Of a DNA stretch of 64,000 nt, positions 1 through 8,410 are shown piece after piece. This DNA comes from Zygotorulaspora mrakii (taxonomy: Eukaryota > Ascomycota > Saccharomycetes > Saccharomycetales > Saccharomycetaceae), in assembly GCF_013402915.1 (NCBI RefSeq), contig NC_050719.1, forward strand, positions 1,550,001 through 1,614,000, written 5' to 3'. Numbering within the stretch: the stretch's first letter is position 1; the number at the start of each line of letters is the position of its first letter. The notes beneath the pieces were generated by a model that was given only the letters and a program-made list of their open reading frames with translations, searched no databases and was not told the origin of the DNA. Both the position numbers and the translations under genes were made by a program.

Positions 1-409
1 TCCAATAGCATTGAATCTTGAACATCTTCTAAAGGAAAGAAACAATGTGGATAACATCCAGGACGATGGCTACTTCCAGGATTTAATAAAATCAACCGAA
101 AGACAGTGTTTGGAAGAATCACTATTGCAAAGAAATGAATTTGATGAAAACGATTTAGTGGAAAGGGTTCTAGACGCTGTGAGTAAATTGGGTAACCACA
201 TCTTATCGAACACAGCTATCAAAGAGATCACTGAGATGAACCTGGAGTACGGTTCGAAACTCCTCGAGTCCGAAATAATGTTCATCAAGGTTATGAACAT
301 GATGTCACTGTACAGATTCAAGCCACACGTTCGCAAATTTTTATGCGGACTTTTCATCAATAAGAGAGCCCTAGCAAACGTCATTAGACATGACCGTAAG
401 GCCAAGTGA
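1..409 (+). CDS. TSC11: TSC11 (AVO3) C-terminal end, partial
   Basis: Open frame entering from the left window edge (no stop from base 2 onward) and ending with TGA at 407-409. It gives about 135 C-terminal residues rich in Leu, Glu, Asn and Arg, predicted helical, ending in a basic tail. I assign it to TSC11/AVO3, the Rictor-like subunit of TOR complex 2 at the plasma membrane. The assignment rests mainly on gene order: in S. cerevisiae TSC11 and IES5 are convergent neighbours next to MET6, and the same arrangement in mirror orientation follows here. The fragment has no diagnostic motif I can read, so the name is synteny-based inference. The 5' part lies outside the window. Confidence 0.68.
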   Translation, partial: PIALNLEHLLKERNNVDNIQDDGYFQDLIKSTERQCLEESLLQRNEFDENDLVERVLDAVSKLGNHILSNTAIKEITEMNLEYGSKLLESEIMFIKVMNMMSLYRFKPHVRKFLCGLFINKRALANVIRHDRKAK

Positions 410-430
410 CGCATCAATAGCCAAATTATC

Positions 431-814
431 CTATTGGGCATCCCTATGTAGCAGCGGCGTATCTCTATATAATTTATAGCTCTCAGTCAGTTCATCGGGC
501 ACAACAAACGTCGCACTGTCCTTGGCCACCTCCTCTATGATTGCTATCTGTTCATTGTACCATTTTAAATCAGGTACTCTTTCCAGCGTCTCTTGCCCGA
601 TAACTGAAACGTGATCAACGGTCTCATCACTCGCATGCTGGCGTTCTTCGAGTTGCATTACCACCGTCGATAGACTGGATATTTTCCTCAGTAACGTGGT
701 ATACTCCTTCTTCAGAGTTGCTTCTTGTTTAGCCAATTCCTCATTCCTTGAAGACAGTTTTCTGAATTCGCCCTCCGTGGGCACTGTACCCTTCTTAGAA
801 TCGGCATACCTCAT
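431..814 (-). CDS. IES5: IES5-like INO80 complex subunit
   Basis: 127-residue protein read from the ATG at 814. A longer version would need a GTG at 832, so the ATG is chosen; it also fits the roughly 125-residue length of S. cerevisiae Ies5. The first 70 residues are rich in Lys, Glu, Leu and Gln and look like a coiled coil, followed by a short acidic segment. Ies5 is a small subunit associated with the INO80 chromatin remodeller in the nucleus. The identity is supported by length and by position: convergent with the TSC11 end and divergent from MET6, as in S. cerevisiae. Small fast-evolving subunits like this have no clear motif, so confidence is moderate. Confidence 0.7.
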   Translation of the reverse strand: MRYADSKKGTVPTEGEFRKLSSRNEELAKQEATLKKEYTTLLRKISSLSTVVMQLEERQHASDETVDHVSVIGQETLERVPDLKWYNEQIAIIEEVAKDSATFVVPDELTESYKLYRDTPLLHRDAQ

Positions 815-1107
815 TTTGGTAACTTGGCTCACTTAGCTCAAATGTAGCTACTACTGCGGCCTCGATAGTTTCTCTAATGCTCACTAGAAATGCAACGGTT
901 CTACCTTCCACCTTACCGGGCACACTTACCTCTGATGGTCAATCTTAATCCTTAACGAGCACTATTGGCTCGACTTTTCGCCCTCCTAGCTGTGGCTCCT
1001 TGCCAAGTGCCAATGGGTATCAACTTCAACACGTTTTTATGCATTGATGTGGCTTCTTAGTGAAAATTTTTTCACAGTTGTCGGTGTTTGAAAAAGAACA
1101 TTGACAT

Positions 1108-1113
1108 TGACTC
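1108..1113 (+). promoter_or_regulatory. Gcn4-type half-site (TGACTC)
   Basis: TGACTC, the core of the Gcn4 site TGACTCA, about 350 bp upstream of the MET6 start. Amino-acid biosynthetic genes are commonly Gcn4 targets; the seventh base here is C, so the match is partial. Confidence 0.35.
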
Positions 1114-1339
1114 CTCTGCCCTCTCTGAAAAAGTTATACGGAGAGCATGGGACGCCGATTGCGTACCCCTAGATACCGGTGCTTACCACTTGTACGACTC
1201 AGAGTTTTTCACTCAGACTAGTCTTAATGTGGATATTCATGGCTATCATCAAATCATGCTTCGTTGGCACTGCATGTGTAAATTGATCAATTAGCCGGCA
1301 TTGATTCAAGAATGAAAAAAAAAAGGATGGAAAAAAAGA

Positions 1340-1347
1340 TATATAAA
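1340..1347 (+). promoter_or_regulatory. MET6 TATA box
   Basis: TATATAAA lies 116 bp before the MET6 ATG at 1463 and 47 bp before an in-frame ATG at 1394. Yeast transcription usually starts 40-120 bp downstream of TATA, so transcripts may begin on either side of the upstream ATG. Confidence 0.55.
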
Positions 1348-1462
1348 TGTAATGATCTCTCTTGACTTTTCCCTTAGATTCGTGGTTTCTTAAATGTTTT
1401 CCATGATTTTTAAAGATACCAAGTCATCTGTAGGCCAATTAATCTCTAACAATCTACACACA

Positions 1463-3769
1463 ATGGTTCAATCTGCTATCTTAGGTTTCCCAAGAATTGG
1501 GCCAAACAGAGAATTGAAAAAAACCACTGAAGCTTACTGGAAAGGTAAGGTTTCTGTTGAGGAGCTATTCAAAGTCGGTAAGGAGTTGAGAGCTGCTAAC
1601 TGGAAATTACAAAAGGAAGCTGGTGTTGACATCATTCCTTCCAATGATTTCTCATTCTACGACCAAGTCTTGGACTTGTCCTTGTTGTTCAACGCTATCC
1701 CAGAGCGTTACGCCAAGTACAACCTTGCTCCAATTGACACCTTCTTCGCTATGGGTAGAGGTTTGCAAAAGAGTGCTACTGAAACTTCAGCTGCTATCGA
1801 TGTTACTGCTTTGGAAATGGTCAAATGGTTCGACTCTAACTACCATTATGTCAGACCAACCTTTTCTCACTCCACTGAGTTCAAATTAAATGGTCAAAAA
1901 CCAGTTGATGAATTCTTGGAAGCTAAGGAATTGGGTATCCAAACTAGACCTGTTTTATTGGGTCCAGTTTCTTACTTGTTCCTGGGTAAAGCCGACAAAG
2001 ACTCTTTGGATTTGGAACCACTGTCACTTTTGGAAAAGTTGCTACCAGTATACGCTGAGGTTCTATCTAAGTTGAAGCAAGCAGGTGCTACTGAAGTTCA
2101 ATTGGATGAACCAACTTTGGTCTTGGATTTGCCACAAGAAGCTCAACAAGCAATCAAGAAGGCTTACCAATTTTTCGCATCTAAGGCTTCTTCTTTGCCT
2201 GAAATTACTTTGGCTTCTTACTTTGGTACTGTTGTTCCAAACTTGAATGCCTTGAAGGGTCTACCTGTCGCTGCTTTACATTTCGACTTTGTTAGAGCTC
2301 CGGAACAATTTGATGATGTCGTCTCCATTGTTGGTGACAAGCAAAAATTATCTGTTGGTATCATCGATGGTAGAAACATCTGGAAGAACAACTTCGCTAA
2401 ATCTTCTGAATTCGTTAAGAAAGCTATCGAAAAATTAGGTGCCGACAGAGTTATTGTTGCAACTTCTTCTTCTTTGTTACATACTCCAGTTGATTTGGAA
2501 AACGAATCAAAATTGAATCCAGTTATTAAGGACTGGTTTGCTTTTGCTACTCAAAAGGTGAAAGAAGTTGTTATTGTTTCCAAAAATGTTTCAGGTAAAA
2601 ATGTTTCCGCTGAATTAGAAGCTAATGCCAAATCAGTTGCTGCAAGAGCCGCCTCTGACATCACTAACAACCCAGCTGTCAAAAAGAGAGTTGCTGCTAT
2701 CGATGCAAAGATGGCTCAACGTGCTGCACCTTTTGATGAGAGATTGATCGAGCAGCAAAAATCTTTGAAGTTGCCATTATTCCCAACCACTACTATTGGT
2801 TCTTTCCCTCAAACCAGAGACATTAGAATTAATAGAAACAAATTCGCCAAGGGAACTATCTCTGCCGAAGAGTACGAAAAGTTTATCAACGCTGAAATTG
2901 AAACTGTTATCAGATTCCAAGAAGAAATCGGTTTGGATGTTTTAGTTCACGGTGAACCAGAAAGAAACGATATGGTTCAATACTTTGGTGAGCAATTGAA
3001 CGGTTACACCTTTACCGTCAACGGTTGGGTTCAATCTTATGGTTCCAGATATGTTAGACCACCTATCATTGTTGGTGACTTATCTAGACCAAAGCCAATG
3101 TCCGTCAAGGAATCTGTCTACGCTCAATCTATCACTACTAAACCAGTAAAGGGTATGTTGACCGGTCCAGTAACTTGTTTGAGATGGTCTTTCCCAAGAG
3201 ATGACGTTGAGCAAAAGACTCAAGCTTACCAATTGGCTCTAGCTCTGAGGGATGAAGTCAATGATTTGGAAGCTGCCGGTATCACCGTTATTCAAGTCGA
3301 CGAACCAGCTATCAGAGAAGGTTTGCCATTGAGAGCCGGTGCTGAAAGAGACGACTACGTTTTCTGGGCTGCTGACTCTTTTAGGGTTGCAACTTCAGGT
3401 GTCAGAAACTCCACTCAAATCCACTCTCATTTCTGTTACTCTGACTTGGATCCAAACCATATCAAGGCCTTGGATGCCGATGTTGTTTCCATTGAGTACT
3501 CCAAAAAGGACGATCCAAACTACATTGCCGAATTCAAAGACTATCCAAACCACATTGGTTTAGGTTTGTTCGATATCCACTCTCCAAGAGTCCCATCAAA
3601 GGAAGAAATGATTCACAAGATTGAAACAATCTTGAAGGACTACCCTGCCTCTAAATTCTGGGTTAACCCAGATTGTGGTTTGAAGACTAGAGACTGGGCT
3701 GAAACCAAATTGTCTTTGACTAATATGGTTGATGCTGCCAAGTACTTCCGTGAACAATACAAGAAATAA
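1463..3769 (+). CDS. MET6: Cobalamin-independent methionine synthase MET6
   Basis: 768-residue protein closely matching S. cerevisiae Met6 (767 residues) over its whole length. It transfers the methyl group of 5-methyltetrahydropteroyl-polyglutamate to homocysteine, the last step of methionine synthesis, in the cytosol. The N-terminal half begins VQSAILGFPRIGPNREL; the catalytic half begins near LPLFPTTTIGSFPQT. Zinc and homocysteine residues sit in IHSHFCYSD and in NPDCGLKTRDW near the C-terminus. I chose the ATG at 1463 because the family start is MVQSA; two in-frame ATGs at 1394 and 1403 would add 20-23 residues. Codon use is strongly biased, as for an abundant enzyme. Divergent from IES5, tandem with SHP1. 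Confidence 0.98.
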   Translation: MVQSAILGFPRIGPNRELKKTTEAYWKGKVSVEELFKVGKELRAANWKLQKEAGVDIIPSNDFSFYDQVLDLSLLFNAIPERYAKYNLAPIDTFFAMGRGLQKSATETSAAIDVTALEMVKWFDSNYHYVRPTFSHSTEFKLNGQKPVDEFLEAKELGIQTRPVLLGPVSYLFLGKADKDSLDLEPLSLLEKLLPVYAEVLSKLKQAGATEVQLDEPTLVLDLPQEAQQAIKKAYQFFASKASSLPEITLASYFGTVVPNLNALKGLPVAALHFDFVRAPEQFDDVVSIVGDKQKLSVGIIDGRNIWKNNFAKSSEFVKKAIEKLGADRVIVATSSSLLHTPVDLENESKLNPVIKDWFAFATQKVKEVVIVSKNVSGKNVSAELEANAKSVAARAASDITNNPAVKKRVAAIDAKMAQRAAPFDERLIEQQKSLKLPLFPTTTIGSFPQTRDIRINRNKFAKGTISAEEYEKFINAEIETVIRFQEEIGLDVLVHGEPERNDMVQYFGEQLNGYTFTVNGWVQSYGSRYVRPPIIVGDLSRPKPMSVKESVYAQSITTKPVKGMLTGPVTCLRWSFPRDDVEQKTQAYQLALALRDEVNDLEAAGITVIQVDEPAIREGLPLRAGAERDDYVFWAADSFRVATSGVRNSTQIHSHFCYSDLDPNHIKALDADVVSIEYSKKDDPNYIAEFKDYPNHIGLGLFDIHSPRVPSKEEMIHKIETILKDYPASKFWVNPDCGLKTRDWAETKLSLTNMVDAAKYFREQYKK

Positions 3770-4248
3770 GCTGCAAGTTAGCTATTTCTCATGTTTTGGT
3801 CAACGGACAGCACTTTAAACCAAAACCGAAAACAAAAATAAAATAATCAGTCATCAATGCTTGCAAAATGCGTTGATTATCTGTTTATTTGGGATTCAAC
3901 ACCGGTGTTTTTTTATTCTAATTTTTCTTTTTCATTTTACTTAGCATATAACCTTGTATAATAAACGCATTCAACATTCGTTAAAAAAGTTGTGAGCTCA
4001 ATCATACTGAGAGCCATACTTCATATGGTAAACATATATGCTAATTGGGCAAGCTCTTTGACCTTTTAACAGTGTTCCATTCGCTGCTTCTTTTGCACGT
4101 GACGAAGGGTTTTTCCTTGAGGTGGCAAACAAAGAACTTCAAGTTGCCCTTAAAGTGCATTAAGACGGGCATATTATCCAGCTTTAGGTGGCATCCTATT
4201 GCATCTGTATTTCGCGGGAGGTTGTAATTTTCAGGTGTAAGGAACATC
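3770..4248. other. MET6-SHP1 intergenic region
   Basis: 479 bp holding the AT-rich MET6 3' end (about 3780-3970) and the SHP1 promoter. The promoter part carries a perfect PACE element at 4121-4129, a second partial copy (GGTGGCA at 4187-4193) and a CACGTG E-box at 4096-4101. No gene is visible. Confidence 0.6.
4121..4129 (+). promoter_or_regulatory. PACE element (Rpn4 site) of SHP1
   Basis: GGTGGCAAA, the exact consensus of the proteasome-associated control element bound by Rpn4, 120 bp upstream of the SHP1 ATG. A partial second copy follows at 4187-4193. Cdc48 cofactors are known members of the Rpn4 regulon, so the placement makes sense. Confidence 0.7.
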
Positions 4249-5415
4249 ATGGCGGGAGCATCAGACTCGGATATCCAGCAGTTCATGGCATTGACTAACT
4301 GCTCGCTGGACGTGGCCCAACGATACTTGATTGAGAATGGAGATATCTCTGAAGCATTGAATGCTTACTATGCAAAGAGTAGCGATGCTAACAGCGATAA
4401 TGGCGAAGGTTCAGGAAAGCTGAGCGACTCAGGAAGTACCTTGCAGAGGCCATCGTCTACCGCTTCGGGTCAATCGCGGGACTCAAGAGGAATGGTGAAT
4501 AAGTCTGCAAAGAGTGCGAACAACACCAAGTTTATGAGCTTTTCAGACATGGTTCGAGGAAATGCGGAAGATGATGTTGAGGATGACGAAAACAGAAACA
4601 CCTTTGCTGGTGGTGAAACTTCGGGCCTGGAAGTTACTGATCCGAATGATTCAAATTCTTTGATCAAAGACCTCTTGGAGAAGGCGAGACGTGGTGCACA
4701 ACAGCAGCCAGGAGATTCGGAAGCTGACACAAAAAAGCCTGTACATCAGTTTGTTGGAAAAGGTTATAGACTGGGGTCAGTGATCGATGATGAAAATCAA
4801 GTAGTCGAAGATATTCCAGAGACAGCACTTCCAAGCAAGCCCAAAAAAGTGACCAGAGAAATAACATTTTGGAAAGAAGGTTTTCAAGTGGGTGATGGAG
4901 GGTTATATAGATATGACGACCCAAAGAACAGCTTTTATCTGAACGAGTTAAATCAAGGGAGAGCGCCATTGAAGCTGTTAGATGTTGAGTTTGGTCAAGA
5001 AGTTGATGTAAACGTATATAAAAAATTAGAGGAATCTTATCAACCACCAAAGAAGAAATTGGGGGGGTTCTGTGGGCAAGGTCAAAGGCTTGGTTCGCCT
5101 ATTCCAGGAGAATCTGAATCTCCAGTTGAAGAATCCCATGAGGATGAAGCTGAAATTGAAGAAAAAATAGAGGAAAGACCTACAGGTGATTCATCTATTC
5201 AAATTAGATATGCCAATGGCCAACGCGAAAAGTTACGCTGCAATGCTCTTGATACCGTTCAATTTCTCTATGACCACGTAAAGGCTAACACCGCGGATAA
5301 AAGTAGAGCATTCACGCTAAATCATGCTTTCCCTGTAAAACCGTTACAAGATTTTGATTCTACTGTGAAAGATGCTGGGTTAATAAATTCAGTGATTATT
5401 CAGAGGTGGGTATAA
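4249..5415 (+). CDS. SHP1: Cdc48 cofactor Shp1 (p47 family, UBX protein)
   Basis: 388 residues, slightly shorter than S. cerevisiae Shp1 (423). Visible order: UBA-like helices at residues 1-45 (FMALTNCSLDVAQRYL), a low-complexity Ser/Asp linker, an SEP domain at about 202-267 (WKEGFQVGDGGLYRYDDP), and a C-terminal UBX domain at about 315-388 with the FPVKPL loop that inserts into Cdc48. Two SHP-box motifs of the type FxGxGxxLG occur near residues 168 (FVGKGYRLGS) and 274 (FCGQGQRLGS). It acts as a substrate-recruiting cofactor of the Cdc48 AAA-ATPase in ubiquitin-dependent degradation, membrane fusion and PP1 regulation. The PACE elements upstream suggest Rpn4 control. Counterpart of YBL058W. 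Confidence 0.95.
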   Translation: MAGASDSDIQQFMALTNCSLDVAQRYLIENGDISEALNAYYAKSSDANSDNGEGSGKLSDSGSTLQRPSSTASGQSRDSRGMVNKSAKSANNTKFMSFSDMVRGNAEDDVEDDENRNTFAGGETSGLEVTDPNDSNSLIKDLLEKARRGAQQQPGDSEADTKKPVHQFVGKGYRLGSVIDDENQVVEDIPETALPSKPKKVTREITFWKEGFQVGDGGLYRYDDPKNSFYLNELNQGRAPLKLLDVEFGQEVDVNVYKKLEESYQPPKKKLGGFCGQGQRLGSPIPGESESPVEESHEDEAEIEEKIEERPTGDSSIQIRYANGQREKLRCNALDTVQFLYDHVKANTADKSRAFTLNHAFPVKPLQDFDSTVKDAGLINSVIIQRWV

Positions 5416-5543
5416 AATATATAGAAAGAAAAGAAGTTGCATTAAACATAATCATATCTAAGGAAAATATTGTCATTTTTCTTATAAAGACAATTTGTTT
5501 CTTGTATGCTAGATGTTTCTTTTAGAGATATATACTTATGCAT

Positions 5544-6188
5544 TTAGTAAAGTTTCAGTTTACCCGTAATTTGATCCAGGACAGCTTTTGGAGCTGGCCC
5601 CAGTCCTAAAACAGTGGCACTCCCAGCAGCCACTTGTGTTCTGCCAGCATCATGTATTACAGAAGCATTAACGCCTAAAGAAATAGCCATAGCATACAGT
5701 TCATCCATGGTTTCTTTGTCAGGACATTTCAAAGTGATTTTGGGTTGCCCAGACTTAAACCATCTTTGAACCATCAACGGATTGTATGATATGCGCGATT
5801 CATCAGTAGCTATCATTATGAAACAAGATAAAGCTGCATGTGAACATTGTGCCGCAGTTTTGCCTTTTTGCATTCCCAAGTCTTGACGTATGACAAGTGC
5901 CATCCTTACTTCCCCGGGGATGTCATTTAAAGAGACGGATTCAATTTCATACTCTTCTTCTTCTTCTTCTTCTTCTTCTTCACTATCACATGTGCTAGAT
6001 TGTTCATCGGAATCATAAACGTGTCCCGTTGCATCATGTTTCCCTTGCTTTAGGATTTCTTTAGAATCTTTAAGCTGATCAGCTTTTGAAGCAGCTGGCA
6101 AGATTTGACCTAAGTAATAACCAGTAATTAGCGAAACCCCAGCTACAGCAAAATACAAGGCAAAGTTGGCATTGGTCTGATTGAGCAT
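5544..6188 (-). CDS. PTH2: Peptidyl-tRNA hydrolase 2
   Basis: 214 residues from the ATG at 6188 (the frame can be extended only to a TTG at 6215); S. cerevisiae Pth2 has 208. An N-terminal membrane segment at residues 5-30 (FALYFAVAGVSLITGYYLG) is followed by an acidic linker with about ten Glu in a row, then a PTH2 domain from about residue 95: MALVIRQDLGMQKGKTAAQCSHA, and TQVAAGSATVLGLGP near the C-terminus. The enzyme releases tRNA from stalled peptidyl-tRNA and is anchored to the mitochondrial outer membrane in yeast. The Glu run is encoded by a GAA/GAG trinucleotide repeat (5960-5985), which may vary in length. It lies downstream of TRP2 on the same strand; SHP1 is convergent. Confidence 0.94.
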   Translation of the reverse strand: MLNQTNANFALYFAVAGVSLITGYYLGQILPAASKADQLKDSKEILKQGKHDATGHVYDSDEQSSTCDSEEEEEEEEEEYEIESVSLNDIPGEVRMALVIRQDLGMQKGKTAAQCSHAALSCFIMIATDESRISYNPLMVQRWFKSGQPKITLKCPDKETMDELYAMAISLGVNASVIHDAGRTQVAAGSATVLGLGPAPKAVLDQITGKLKLY

Positions 6189-6410
6189 TTTGAAGATTGT
6201 GCAAGCCTTTGGCAACTTCTATTATTCTTCATTTTTTTCCAAAGAAGATGTATGTATATACAGTTAGAAGTAGCGATGGACTTATGGTGATGAAAAAGAA
6301 GAATTGCTGAATAGAAAACATAAAAAAAATGTCCATAGAGCTGAAAGCAGGTAATAATTCGGGTGCATTTTCGTTTATCAATTATTTTTCTTACATACAG
6401 TTTGTACATA

Positions 6411-7925
6411 TCATACAGAACCAACCCTTGCGGCCCAAATTTCTTCAGCCTGCACAATAGTTGCATTATTTGCCATCATTTTGTTCATCGTTTCAATGTA
6501 CTCATCGAACTCATTTGAATCATAAACAATACCGCCGCCTGCTTGTAAGTAAGCAATACCGTCTTTATAAACCATAGTTCTTAGGGCGATGCAGGTATCC
6601 ATAGATTTGCCGTCATAGCCCCAATGACCTACAGCACCAGCATAAACACCTCTTTTCTCGCCTTCGAGCTCACCGATTAATTCCATAGCCTTAACTTTTG
6701 GGGCTCCACTTACTGTGCCAGCGGGAAAAATTGACCTGAATGCGTCAAATCTTGTCTTGTCTGGTCTCAATGTACCGCTTACTTGAGAAACAAGGTGCTG
6801 GACGTGAGAAAATCTTTGAACTGTTAGCAATTTATCAACACTAGTCGTCTTTGGATCGCAGATACGATTGATATCATTTCTAGCCAAATCGACCAGCATT
6901 ATATGTTCTGCACGATCTTTTTTCGAATCCCTCAGTTGTTCCGCTAAGATATCGTCTTCCTCGGCGGTAGCGCCTCTTTTCACTGTACCTGCAATTGGAT
7001 GTGTGATAACTTTGTTTTTGGAATCAGATTTACAAAGCAATTCTGGAGAAGCACCAATAATCTGAAAATCAATGCAATCAATGAAGAATAAGTATGGAGA
7101 AGGGTTGACCGACCTTAGATGTCTGTAAATATTGAATGGATGCAAGGATGTTGGCCTTGCAACACGTTGTGAGGGAACAGCTTGAATAACGTCTCCTAAT
7201 TTGATATGTTTTTTCAATGTTGACACATGACTCTCATAGCCTTCTTGACCAATATTTGATGTGAAGCTTTGATTTAATTTGATTGGTGTCTGTACTGGAT
7301 ATGGAACTGGTGCAGTTTTATCCATCAATTTCTTAGCAATTTGCTCAATAACTTCAACTGCTTTTTGATATCCCTCCTCCAAGCTTGTTTCTGATGTATT
7401 GATATTATGGATGATTTGGAATCTCTGGAAGACATGATCAAATGCTACAATAGTGTCGCACATCATCAGATACGCCTCCGGCAACTGTAGGACATCCTTC
7501 AAGTCTTTCCTTGTCTTAGGCTCGAAGTATCTGATACAATCGTAAGATATATACCCAATGGCACCACCACTGAGTTTTGGCACACCTGGAACGTTCTCAG
7601 CCAGTTTCGTCTTTGCCATTTCTTCTTCAAGCACGGTCAACGGATCTACCTCTAGACCCTCAGTCGGTCCTGTCCTGATAACTTTGCGTGGCGAAACACC
7701 AATGAACGAATACCGATCTAGTTCGGCTACCGTCTTTGCGCTCTCTAAGAGGAAGGATTCCGATCTATTCGGATTGTTGAGGTCTGCGAGCCTGAGGTAA
7801 GCAACGTGCGGAGTCAAGTCTAGTCCCGATATAAATGCATGCACCGGGTACATATTGACGGATTCATCATTTTGATCCTTAAGCTGTTGTAAAGTCTCAA
7901 GATCCGGTTGTACTTTCAACTGCAT
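6411..7925 (-). CDS. TRP2: Anthranilate synthase component I
   Basis: 504 residues (S. cerevisiae Trp2 has 507), colinear and highly similar throughout. It converts chorismate to anthranilate with the glutaminase subunit Trp3, the first committed step of tryptophan synthesis. Visible motifs are the tryptophan feedback site LLES at residues 59-62; the chorismate-binding segments IAGTVKRGATAEEDD, HIMLVDLARNDINRICDP and FPAGTVSGAPKVKAMELI; and AYLQAGGGIVYDS near the end. The intact LLES motif implies normal feedback inhibition by tryptophan. The start is the first ATG at 7925. A perfect Gcn4 site lies 167 bp upstream. Divergent from the PTC phosphatase, as YER090W and YER089C are in S. cerevisiae. 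Confidence 0.98.
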   Translation of the reverse strand: MQLKVQPDLETLQQLKDQNDESVNMYPVHAFISGLDLTPHVAYLRLADLNNPNRSESFLLESAKTVAELDRYSFIGVSPRKVIRTGPTEGLEVDPLTVLEEEMAKTKLAENVPGVPKLSGGAIGYISYDCIRYFEPKTRKDLKDVLQLPEAYLMMCDTIVAFDHVFQRFQIIHNINTSETSLEEGYQKAVEVIEQIAKKLMDKTAPVPYPVQTPIKLNQSFTSNIGQEGYESHVSTLKKHIKLGDVIQAVPSQRVARPTSLHPFNIYRHLRSVNPSPYLFFIDCIDFQIIGASPELLCKSDSKNKVITHPIAGTVKRGATAEEDDILAEQLRDSKKDRAEHIMLVDLARNDINRICDPKTTSVDKLLTVQRFSHVQHLVSQVSGTLRPDKTRFDAFRSIFPAGTVSGAPKVKAMELIGELEGEKRGVYAGAVGHWGYDGKSMDTCIALRTMVYKDGIAYLQAGGGIVYDSNEFDEYIETMNKMMANNATIVQAEEIWAARVGSV

Positions 7926-8410
7926 CCTAATCTCGTTTATACTATTTCACTTACGAACGCAATCCTTCGCTTCTTATTCTTCCGGTCTACAAGTTCTATA
8001 CAGAGCTTCAAAGGCCTACCAATGTTCAGTTCAAGGCAACCTTGCAATTGCCAATAGAGCTTTATAGACTCAGTATGGGATAAAATGCATCTGAGTCATC
8101 GCTTATATTATTTACCATAAATTTTTCACTTTGTTCATGAGCACTTTGGGGTTCCGTTAAAGGCGATTTTTGTTAAGGGGCCAAGTGATCGCGTCGAGTT
8201 TTCGTCTCTAAAGTGGCGATAATACCAATTAAACAGTAAGAAACATGACATGTTAAAACTGTGTAATCAATCGGTTGAGAACGAAGGAATAATTTCTGTA
8301 AAGTAGAATCAAAAGATATTGACATTGTGTTCGCATTGTATCTTGCGCAGTTTTTGGTTTACTCTTTTATTGAGATTTTATTGCGAAATTGAGTTTTAGA
8401 AGAAAGAAAA
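7926..8410. other. TRP2-PTC divergent promoter region
   Basis: 485 bp shared by two divergent genes. It contains one perfect Gcn4 site (8092-8098), a second imperfect one (AGACTCA, about 8067-8073) and AT-rich tracts before each start. No further gene is visible. Confidence 0.6.
8092..8098 (+). promoter_or_regulatory. Gcn4 site TGAGTCA upstream of TRP2
   Basis: TGAGTCAT at 8092-8099 matches the palindromic Gcn4 consensus TGASTCA exactly, 167 bp from the TRP2 ATG and over 300 bp from the divergent PTC gene. This fits general amino-acid control of tryptophan synthesis. Confidence 0.7.

Larger units (their letters stand above)
815..1462. other. IES5-MET6 divergent intergenic region
   Basis: About 650 bp between the divergent starts of IES5 and MET6. 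It holds the MET6 promoter: a TATA box at 1340-1347, a Gcn4-type half-site at 1108-1113 and A-rich tracts at 1315-1340. No clear CACGTG Cbf1 element is visible. A 68-codon open frame at 1088-1294 begins with TTG and looks like chance. Confidence 0.6.

Noticed and set aside
1088..1294. 68-codon frame upstream of MET6.
   Set aside because: Starts at TTG, lies in the MET6 promoter, no family.
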